Source of the DNA: JBDREA01 sp043820265
GTDB lineage: Archaea > Altiarchaeota > Altiarchaeia > IMC4 > JBDREA01
Direction of reading: 5' to 3'
NCBI GenBank assembly: GCA_043820265.1
Contig: JBDREA010000026.1
Coordinates: 1 to 7,115 of the forward strand
DNA: 7,115 nt
Below, piece by piece: positions 1-5,097 of this stretch. Each line of letters begins with the position of its first letter. The first letter of the stretch is position 1. Made by a program: the position numbers and the translations under genes. A model generated the notes under the pieces. The model was not told where the DNA came from, did not search any database, and saw only the letters and a program-made list of their open reading frames with translations.

Positions 1-64
1 AAACGGATGCACAGCATGCAGTAACGAAAAAGTGGATTACTGGATAGAAGGGGAATGTATTTAA
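1..64 (+). CDS. 3' end of an unidentified Cys-containing protein (partial)
   Basis: Reading from base 2, the frame is open for 20 codons to a TAA at 62-64 and ends in ...YWIEGECI. The short tail has three cysteines in a C-x2-C-x12-C arrangement with aromatic residues between them, as in small disulfide-stabilised or metal-binding domains, but too little remains to name a family. What supports it as a real gene end is the hairpin plus T-run terminator that begins within the last codons. The rest of the gene lies to the left of the window. Confidence 0.5.
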   Translation, partial: NGCTACSNEKVDYWIEGECI

Positions 65-79
65 CATTCCTTTTTATTT
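52..79 (+). terminator. Hairpin plus T-tract terminator overlapping a stop codon
   Basis: GGAATGT (52-58) pairs perfectly with ACATTCC (64-70) around an ATTTA loop, followed by TTTTTATTT. The TAA stop of the upstream partial gene (62-64) sits in the loop and at the start of the second arm. It separates that gene from the tRNA downstream. Confidence 0.65.
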
Positions 80-113
80 CCATTTCCTCTAAGATATTCC
101 CTCTAACCGAAAC

Positions 114-189
114 GGTCGGGATAGGGTAGCTTGGTCAATCCTGCTGGACTGTGGATCCGGCGACGCGGATTCAAATTCCGCTCTCGACC
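114..189 (+). tRNA. tRNA-His (anticodon GUG)
   Basis: A full cloverleaf can be drawn. Acceptor stem GTCGGGA (115-121) pairs with TCTCGAC (182-188), with one G-U. The anticodon arm is CTGGA (144-148) / TCCGG (156-160) around a seven-base loop with GTG at 151-153. The T arm is GCGGA (165-169) / TCCGC (177-181) around TTCAAAT. The D arm is weaker (124-127 with 139-142, one mismatch or a shifted register). The tRNA-His identity elements are present: an extra G at -1 (114) opposite C73 (189). CCA is not encoded, since CAC follows C73, so it must be added enzymatically. An AT-rich AAGATATT at 91-98 is a weak candidate promoter element. Confidence 0.93.
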
Positions 190-194
190 CACCC

Positions 195-211
195 TTTTTT
201 TTAAAAAAAAA
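195..211. terminator. Bidirectional T8/A9 tract between convergent genes
   Basis: Eight T (195-202) followed by nine A (203-211) lie between the tRNA-His and the end of the minus-strand membrane protein gene. Read either way, the transcript meets a run of eight or nine U, the signal that ends transcription by archaeal RNA polymerase, so one element could serve both genes. Confidence 0.55.
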
Positions 212-217
212 GAAAAA

Positions 218-275
218 CGTTGCGGGGGAAACTTCGTTTCCCTGTGCGCCACGAGCTTTGCTCGTGAGCGTGACG
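218..275. other. Three-way-junction-like hairpin cluster
   Basis: An outer stem CGTTGCG (218-224) / CGTGACG (269-275, two wobble pairs) encloses two hairpins. The first is GGGAAAC (226-232) / GTTTCCC (236-242) with a TTC loop; the second is CACGAGC (250-256) / GCTCGTG (260-266) with a TTT loop. A third small hairpin, AAACC/GGTTT with an AAA loop, follows at 283-295. On the minus strand the cluster lies just after the stop of the Kunitz-like gene and runs into a T-rich tract, so it could be a 3' UTR structure or terminator. A small RNA or a dispersed palindromic repeat is also possible. No coding frame explains the pairing. Confidence 0.5.
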
Positions 276-313
276 AAAAAGAAAACCAAAGGTTTCTCCT
301 AAAATCCCTCAAG

Positions 314-991
314 TCATAGGCAAACCCTCTCACATTCCTCTTTTTTACGGAATGATGGGGAGGGGCATATGCTTCCAACGTAATATTCACATCCCCCTGT
401 CTGGTAACTGTAATAATATCCGTGATATGTTACTCCACAGGTCATGGTTGCCCGCCAAAAACATCGACTATCCTTTTCCAGTCGGGTGTTGAAGTGCAGC
501 AAAACCAAAAGCAGCACTATAGCCGCCATTACACATATCTCTTTTTTTGATATTATTGGGTGGATGTTGTCCTGGCGCCTCTGTCTATATGTGTTTCCTA
601 TCAGCACTAGGGTAGATGCCAGGAGATATGAGACAACAATCAAGTAAGCGATATTATCCCAGTATTGTAGTATTATAGATTCTGCCCTGCTCATGGCACG
701 CTTTAATCTATCTGCTGATGGGGGAGGATAAACAAATATATAGCTGTCTACTGCTTCGATAACATCAACCGTTATTCCAAGACCCCCAAAGGGCCGGCGA
801 GTTATAAATCGAGGATTTATGAGTGCAATCTCTGATTTCGGCACCGAATCACAGATTAGTGGGCCCGTACCCCCCTTGCACCGCATATACATCCCATAGT
901 TCATCGGCGCGGGCAAAACCAGGAAGAAAAGAATAGCCAACGCAATCTTCCATTTAGTCGGATAAAATATCTTTATAATATTTGGGGCCAT
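314..991 (-). CDS. Three-helix membrane protein with C-terminal Kunitz/BPTI-like domain
   Basis: The 225-residue product has hydrophobic segments at about 14-34, 113-132 and 152-166. Basic residues at 7-15 and 135-150 suggest an inside N-terminus and an outside C-terminus; the 38-112 loop, with Cys38 and Cys47, would then also be outside. After the third helix come six cysteines at 177, 185, 201, 209, 220 and 224, with spacings 8-16-8-11-4. BPTI (Cys 5, 14, 30, 38, 51, 55) has 9-16-8-13-4. Aromatics at 192-194 match BPTI 21-23, Gly199 matches Gly28, Tyr204 matches Phe33 and Phe214 matches Phe45. The expected disulfides would be 177-224, 185-209 and 201-220. The residue at the inhibitor P1 site is Gly186 rather than Lys/Arg, and Gly36-Gly37 of BPTI are replaced by Ser-Ile, so trypsin-type inhibition is unlikely. 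The ATG lacks a Shine-Dalgarno site but has a TATA-like box about 25 nt upstream. The fold call is inferred from spacing and residues only; the function is unknown. Confidence 0.75.
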   Translation of the reverse strand: MAPNIIKIFYPTKWKIALAILFFLVLPAPMNYGMYMRCKGGTGPLICDSVPKSEIALINPRFITRRPFGGLGITVDVIEAVDSYIFVYPPPSADRLKRAMSRAESIILQYWDNIAYLIVVSYLLASTLVLIGNTYRQRRQDNIHPIISKKEICVMAAIVLLLVLLHFNTRLEKDSRCFWRATMTCGVTYHGYYYSYQTGGCEYYVGSICPSPSFRKKEECERVCL

Positions 992-1011
992 GCCCTATAT
1001 TCACTTTAACC

Positions 1012-1020
1012 AATTATATT
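1012..1020 (-). promoter_or_regulatory. TATA-like box for the Kunitz-like gene
   Basis: Read on the minus strand the box is AATATAATT, centred 25 nt ahead of the ATG at 991. With archaeal TATA-to-start spacing, transcription would begin at or next to the ATG, giving a leaderless mRNA; this fits the absence of a Shine-Dalgarno sequence. AT-rich surroundings make the exact box uncertain. Confidence 0.4.
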
Positions 1021-1030
1021 CTACTCAATA

Positions 1031-1075
1031 AAAAACCAGAAAAAGCATCTAATCTACACCTAGATGCTGGTTTTT
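1031..1075. repeat. Interrupted long inverted repeat in a divergent intergenic region
   Basis: AAAAACCA (1031-1038) pairs with TGGTTTTT (1068-1075), and inside it GCATCTA (1045-1051) pairs with TAGATGC (1061-1067). The pairing gives 15 bp in total, with a six-base one-sided bulge GAAAAA (1039-1044) and a nine-base loop. Each strand ends in a T-run, so it looks like a terminator in both directions, yet it lies between two divergent genes where neither transcript needs one. It may be a small RNA, a transcription insulator, or a remnant of a palindromic mobile element. Confidence 0.55.
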
Positions 1076-1128
1076 ATGCTAAGATTATATATTCTACGAT
1101 GACAGGCATAACTACCCCATTTTTAACC

Positions 1129-1148
1129 ATTATATGAGTATATATAAT
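1129..1148 (+). promoter_or_regulatory. Promoter with overlapping dyad ahead of the toxin-antitoxin pair
   Basis: ATTATAT (1129-1135) is a TATA-like box about 25 nt before the ATG at 1157. It is repeated in inverted form as ATATAAT (1142-1148) with a six-base spacer. Toxin-antitoxin operons are usually repressed by their own antitoxin binding a dyad over the promoter, and this arrangement would fit. Because the dyad consists only of A and T, chance is a real alternative. Confidence 0.35.
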
Positions 1149-1156
1149 TGATTAGA

Positions 1157-1423
1157 ATGAGTCAAGGTGTTATTCACTATCCCCGGTTGGATACCGTTTT
1201 CATGATTGAGGACGCCATCCGCAAATCAAAGGATTATCCGAAGCGGATGGAGTTGTGGCGGAGTCTACCTAAAAAGACGATGTATCAGACGTTCATGATG
1301 GTGTTGAAGTATCTTGAGGCCTCGAATAAAATCATGTTCGACAAGGACGGCAGCATCGTCTGGATCTTTGTCGACAACCCGAAACTGAAGAAGGCGTTGA
1401 AGGAGGGCGTGCGCGTGCGATGA
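1157..1423 (+). CDS. Winged-helix DNA-binding protein, probable antitoxin
   Basis: The 88-residue product reads as a small winged helix-turn-helix protein. It has predicted helices at about 12-24, 28-36 and 39-56 (the last being the likely recognition helix), then a beta hairpin or wing at 59-71 with Asp-Lys-Asp-Gly at its turn, and a basic C-terminus. The ATG at 1157 is preferred over an in-frame TTG at 1148, which would place the start inside the promoter dyad. The stop overlaps the start of the RelE-like gene in ATGA (1420-1423), so the two are translationally coupled. Position, size and partner indicate an antitoxin that binds the toxin and represses the operon; this role is inferred from context. 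The codons are richer in G/C-ended forms than in hypF, which hints at transfer. Confidence 0.65.
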   Translation: MSQGVIHYPRLDTVFMIEDAIRKSKDYPKRMELWRSLPKKTMYQTFMMVLKYLEASNKIMFDKDGSIVWIFVDNPKLKKALKEGVRVR

Positions 1424-1773
1424 CCAAGACATTCGGAGTTAGTCTAAGCTCCCGCTTCGCAGGTGAATACGTCGAACTTCAAAAGAGAGCCGAAAAGGGA
1501 GACGGAGAAGCACAATACCTGCTGAAGATAGTTGACAAAGGAATCGCCAAACTCGCACAAGACCCGCGGGCTGGAAAAAAGATTCAAAAACGTATTTGGC
1601 CGAAAGAATACGTACGAGAATACGGCATCGACAACCTATGGAAACTCAACCTCGACAGCTTCTGGCGAATGACCTACACAGTCACAGGACAAAAAACAGA
1701 GATAATAAGCCTCTTCCTAGAAGTACTCGACCACAAAAAATACGACCGAAGATTCGGCTACAAAACAAGCTAG
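1420..1773 (+). CDS. RelE/ParE-superfamily toxin
   Basis: The 117-residue protein has the RelE-like layout: a long helical N-terminal part (15-47), then strands LWKLNL (73-78), WRMTYTV (82-88) and EIISLFLEVL (94-103), ending in a basic tail DHKKYDRRFGY (104-114) that carries the Tyr/Arg/Lys residues likely to face RNA. Members of this family are mostly ribosome-dependent mRNA endonucleases, or gyrase poisons in the ParE branch; the sequence does not settle which. The protein is somewhat longer than typical 85-100 residue RelE proteins because of the segment around 24-70. The start overlaps the antitoxin stop by four bases, so antitoxin is made first. Like its partner it uses many C-ended codons (GAC, TAC, ATC), unlike hypF. 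Confidence 0.78.
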   Translation: MTKTFGVSLSSRFAGEYVELQKRAEKGDGEAQYLLKIVDKGIAKLAQDPRAGKKIQKRIWPKEYVREYGIDNLWKLNLDSFWRMTYTVTGQKTEIISLFLEVLDHKKYDRRFGYKTS

Positions 1774-1833
1774 GTAAAAAAGGTTAAACCTGCCTATAGA
1801 TTCTGGTTTTAATAAGATTATCTTCGGCAATTA

Positions 1834-1842
1834 TTTTTTTTT
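1834..1842 (+). terminator. T-tract terminator after the toxin-antitoxin operon
   Basis: A run of nine T lies about 60 nt after the RelE-like stop, with only weak AATAA/TTATT pairing (about 1811-1815 with 1830-1835) before it. It would end the operon before hypF, in the manner of archaeal U-run terminators. The rest of 1774-1899 shows an 11-base dyad AGGTTAAACCT at 1781-1791 and no other clear element; a hypF promoter could not be placed with confidence. Confidence 0.4.
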
Positions 1843-1899
1843 GTTTCTTTGGCGATAGCTTATTGAATTTTATTGCAGGGTTTACATATTTGGTTTCAC

Positions 1900-4089
1900 A
1901 TGGATTTTTTTCGTTTTTTTGTTAGGGGTGTAGTTCAAGGAGTTGGTTTCCGTCCTTATGTTTTTCGTAGAGCTAAGGAGCTAGGCCTTTTTGGTTTTGT
2001 GAAAAACATCGGCTCTGGAGTTGAGGTGGTCGTAAACGATTCAGAGTTCTTGGACAAACTAACTGATCTCCCTCCGCTTGCAAAAATCACTGGATTCGAA
2101 GTCGATGAATATCAACCCAGTAAGGTTTTCTCTGATTTTTCGATTCTGGAAAGTTCTAAGTCATATGGGGAGACGCAGCTTCCAGCTGACATCTTCACAT
2201 GTAAAGACTGTCTTAGGGAGCTAAGAGACCCGATTGACCGACGGAATAATTACTACTTTATCACTTGCACAAACTGTGGACCCCGTTTTTCGATTATCGA
2301 GGATTATCCCTATGATAGACCTTACACTTCGATGCATGATTTCGAAATGTGCGGGGAATGCAGGGTTGAATACACTAATCCAATGAACAGGCGCTTTCAC
2401 GCTCAAACTATCGCCTGTAAGAAGTGCGGGCCTAAACTAATTTTTAGGGATGGAAAAAAGGACATCTCAGGCGAGAATGATATTGATAGCATCAAGAAGG
2501 CTGTGGATGTTATCAGGTCTGGCGATTTCGTTTCGATCAAGGGAGTGGGGGGATTTCATATCTGCTGTCTTACAGGAAAGAAACCTGTTGGAGGAGTTAG
2601 AAAGACTCTGGGTCGCCCTCATAAGCCTTTCGCCTTGATGGTTCGTGACGTTGAGAAGGCAAGTGAATTTTCAATTATTTCGAAAAAGGAAAGAGAGCTC
2701 CTTGAAAGTCCTAGGCGGCCAATCGTTGTAGTAAAAAAGAAAAATACATATCAGTTTAAAGAAGTCTCTGAATTGGACTCCATAGGATTAATGCTCCCCT
2801 ACACTGCGCTTCATTATCTCATGCTTGATTTCATCGATCAGCCACTTGTTATGACCTCTGCAAATATTCCAGGTGAACCTGTCGCTTTAACAGAAGAGAT
2901 CGGCAGATACTTTCTCACACATGAGCGAAGGATCGTGAACAGATGCGATGATTCGGTCCTTAAGGTGATTTCTGACTGGGAGTTTTTTCTTCGAAGATCC
3001 AGGGGATATACTCCAATGCCCATTAAGCTTCCGATAGACTGCCGTGACACAATTGCAGTTGGTGCCGAGTTGAACAACTCAATATCTGTTTCGGTGGGAA
3101 GAAACTGTTATATGTCTTCTTATGTGGGAGATACTTCAAAGTTGGAAACATTTGATTTCCTGAAAAAATCCGTCGACACTTTTATCAAACTAACCCGAGC
3201 CAGACCCAAAGTCATTGCATGTGATCTTCATCCAGCCTATAATTCCACTTCTTATGCCAGGGAGCTTTCTGAAAAATTCCAAGCTAAGTTGGTTCAGGTA
3301 CAACATCACAAAGCTCATGTGGCAGGCGTAGCTTCTGAGCATGGAGTGACGGATTATGTGGGGATCGCTGTTGACGGGTTGGGTTTTGGAGAGGACGGAA
3401 AGATTTGGGGGGGGGAAGTATGTGATATAAGGGATGGAACAGAGTTTGAAAGGATTGGAAGTCTTGAAGAACAACCCCAATTAGGAGGGGATGCAGCGAC
3501 TATCTATCCAAAAAAGATGCTCTTTGGGATTCTTTCGAAAATCCTGGATGAAAAAGAGATCCTCAGACTCAAGTTATTCGATGAAAAAGAGGCAAGATTG
3601 TATCTCAACCAACTAGCAGAGGGATTCAATGTTCCCCTCACAACAAGTGCCGGGAGAATACTGGATGCGACAGCGGCTTTACTAGAATTATGCAATGAAA
3701 GGACTTATGATGGAAGACCTGCGATGTTGTTGGAGAGCATTGCCACTAAGCCTCTCAAAATAGGTCCCGTCATAAAAAAATCAGATGGGAGAAAGCAGTT
3801 ATCAACAACTGAACTTTTCAGATTCCTCCTGGAAAATAAGGAAAAAGACAAAGGAAGGATTGCAGCTACAGCCCAGATGTATCTCGCAGAAGGCCTTTAT
3901 CAGATTGCAGAAGATGCAGCCGATGGCAGGCCGATCGTATTATCTGGGGGAGTCGCCTACAACAAGATGATCTCAGGTTACATGATAGAAAAAGGAGTGT
4001 TAGTAAACAAAGAGATCCCCGCAGGCGACGGAGGAATATGCTATGGACAGACTTATCTAGCGAACCTAATTGATAAAAGAAAACACTAG
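1900..4089 (+). CDS. hypF: HypF carbamoyltransferase for [NiFe]-hydrogenase cyanide ligands
   Basis: HypF converts carbamoyl phosphate and ATP to a carbamoyl-adenylate and passes the carbamoyl group to the C-terminal Cys of HypE, the source of the CN ligands. All domains are present in order in 729 residues. The acylphosphatase domain has RGVVQGVGFRP (9-19), with catalytic Arg18 and Asn36. Two zinc fingers follow, C101-x2-C104-x18-C123-x2-C126 and C151-x2-C154-x18-C173-x2-C176. The YrdC-like domain has KGVGGFH (214-220) and MTSAN (318-322). The Kae1-like domain has VGAELN (387-392), HHKAH (469-473), Asp492 with the following GLGFGEDG, and LSGGVAYN (681-688). The ATG at 1900 starts the acylphosphatase domain directly and is preferred over a TTG at 1873. 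No Shine-Dalgarno site is obvious. Its stop overlaps that of hypE head-on. A run of nine G (3407-3415) lies in the coding sequence. Confidence 0.96.
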   Translation: MDFFRFFVRGVVQGVGFRPYVFRRAKELGLFGFVKNIGSGVEVVVNDSEFLDKLTDLPPLAKITGFEVDEYQPSKVFSDFSILESSKSYGETQLPADIFTCKDCLRELRDPIDRRNNYYFITCTNCGPRFSIIEDYPYDRPYTSMHDFEMCGECRVEYTNPMNRRFHAQTIACKKCGPKLIFRDGKKDISGENDIDSIKKAVDVIRSGDFVSIKGVGGFHICCLTGKKPVGGVRKTLGRPHKPFALMVRDVEKASEFSIISKKERELLESPRRPIVVVKKKNTYQFKEVSELDSIGLMLPYTALHYLMLDFIDQPLVMTSANIPGEPVALTEEIGRYFLTHERRIVNRCDDSVLKVISDWEFFLRRSRGYTPMPIKLPIDCRDTIAVGAELNNSISVSVGRNCYMSSYVGDTSKLETFDFLKKSVDTFIKLTRARPKVIACDLHPAYNSTSYARELSEKFQAKLVQVQHHKAHVAGVASEHGVTDYVGIAVDGLGFGEDGKIWGGEVCDIRDGTEFERIGSLEEQPQLGGDAATIYPKKMLFGILSKILDEKEILRLKLFDEKEARLYLNQLAEGFNVPLTTSAGRILDATAALLELCNERTYDGRPAMLLESIATKPLKIGPVIKKSDGRKQLSTTELFRFLLENKEKDKGRIAATAQMYLAEGLYQIAEDAADGRPIVLSGGVAYNKMISGYMIEKGVLVNKEIPAGDGGICYGQTYLANLIDKRKH
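4086..4089. other. CTAG shared by two convergent stop codons
   Basis: The palindrome CTAG contains the TAG stop of hypF on the plus strand (4087-4089) and the TAG stop of hypE on the minus strand (4088-4086). There is no intergenic space and no terminator between the two genes, so each transcript must continue into the antisense of the other. Confidence 0.9.
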
Positions 4090-5063
4090 CAAATCCTTGG
4101 TACAATAGTTCCAGTTGGATGAGGCATTATCCTTTTTCCGATTATTGTTTGAACTATGACTTTGTCTCCTTTGGTTATTTCTCCGATAATCTTTGCATCC
4201 TTGTTGAAGGACTGGAGTTTTTTCTCGACAGCAGTTGCGTCTTTGGAAGACGCTATACAGATGAATTTTCCTTCGCAAGCCAACTGATATAAATCTATTC
4301 CAAGCATCTCAACGACTTTTCGGACTTCGTTTTTTGCAGGTATTGATTGCTCGTCGATTTCCATTCTGACTTTATGTTTTCCGCATAATTCGTTTAGTAC
4401 GGACGCAAGCCCTCCACGGGTCACGTCTCTTGCGATTTTGATTTGTTCTTTTACGGATTCTATTTCAGAGAGCAAAGATTTTGTGTCAGAGATAATGGAT
4501 GTTTCGTAGTCGAACCTTTTTGAAAGCAACGCCACTGCGTGCTCGCCTAAGCCTCCGGAAAGGATGACTTTGTCGCCTGACTTGATGGATTTTGTTAGTA
4601 GTTCTTCTTTTTTTGCGATTCCTATCCCTGAGGTGTTTATGATTATCTTATCGATTTTGCCTCTGTCCATTACCTTGGTGTCTCCAGTTGCTAGGGGTAT
4701 TCCAGTTTCGTTTGACACCCTATCTATGGATGATATGATTTTCTCCAAGTCTTCTTTCAAAAAACCTTCTTCTATCACCAGTGCCAGTGATAAGCCTATC
4801 GGTTTTGCACCCATCACCGCGAGATCGTTTATTGTACCACAGACTGCCAGGTGACCTATATCTCCGCCTGGGAAAAATATGGGGTCTATGACGTAGGAGT
4901 CAGTAGTGTAGACGAGAACTTCATTTGATCCAATCGATAGTGTGGCTGAGTCATTGTCAAAGTTATCCCAGTTTCCTCGCTCAGTCAGAGAAAAACTTTT
5001 TATCAGCTCTGCCATCTCGGTTCCGCCTGAACCGTGTGCCAAGGTAATGATTTTTTTATCCAT
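4086..5063 (-). CDS. hypE: HypE, thiocyanate-forming hydrogenase maturation protein
   Basis: HypE accepts the carbamoyl group from HypF on its C-terminal Cys, dehydrates it with ATP to a thiocyanate, and donates cyanide to iron held by HypC-HypD. The 325-residue protein has the PurM/SelD-type fold signatures: LAHGSGG (8-14) at the N-terminus, the metal/ATP-binding stretch from Asp55 through GGDIGH (66-71) and INDLAVMGAKP (78-88), and RDVTRGGLASVLNEL (212-226). It ends in PRIC, leaving the essential Cys325 as the last residue, so the protein is intact. It is the last gene of the minus-strand operon, 19 nt after the hypD stop. Its ATG is preceded by a hairpin holding a GAGG that may control access to the start. 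Confidence 0.96.
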   Translation of the reverse strand: MDKKIITLAHGSGGTEMAELIKSFSLTERGNWDNFDNDSATLSIGSNEVLVYTTDSYVIDPIFFPGGDIGHLAVCGTINDLAVMGAKPIGLSLALVIEEGFLKEDLEKIISSIDRVSNETGIPLATGDTKVMDRGKIDKIIINTSGIGIAKKEELLTKSIKSGDKVILSGGLGEHAVALLSKRFDYETSIISDTKSLLSEIESVKEQIKIARDVTRGGLASVLNELCGKHKVRMEIDEQSIPAKNEVRKVVEMLGIDLYQLACEGKFICIASSKDATAVEKKLQSFNKDAKIIGEITKGDKVIVQTIIGKRIMPHPTGTIVPRIC

Positions 5064-5073
5064 TTCTATAAAT

Positions 5074-5097
5074 AACCTCGGGTTATCGCCCGAGGTT
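5074..5097 (-). promoter_or_regulatory. Hairpin between hypD and hypE, possible coupling element
   Basis: On the minus strand AACCTCGGG and CCCGAGGTT form a perfect 9-bp stem around the loop CGATAA. The hypD stop TAA (5085-5083) is in the loop, and the only Shine-Dalgarno-like GAGG ahead of hypE (5079-5076, 12 nt from the ATG) is in the 3' arm. A ribosome finishing hypD would open the stem and free the GAGG, tying hypE translation to hypD. There is no U-run after it on the minus strand, so it is not a terminator there; on the plus strand it is followed by TTTTT. Confidence 0.5.

Noticed and set aside
114..189. tRNA-His 3' end as an integration site for an element spanning the Kunitz-like gene and the toxin-antitoxin pair
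   Set aside because: No second copy of the tRNA 3' end (such as TTCCGCTCTCGACCC) and no integrase gene is visible in the window.
1148..1150. TTG as the start of the wHTH antitoxin
   Set aside because: It falls inside the promoter dyad, and the ATG three codons later has TATA spacing suited to a leaderless start.
2221..2406. Minus-strand open frames within hypF and plus-strand frames within hypC-D-E and the protease gene
   Set aside because: They are shadows of strongly supported genes and show no recognisable domains or start signals.
5074..5097. Intrinsic terminator between hypD and hypE
   Set aside because: On the operon strand the stem is followed by ATTTATAG with no U-run, and hypE must be transcribed through it.
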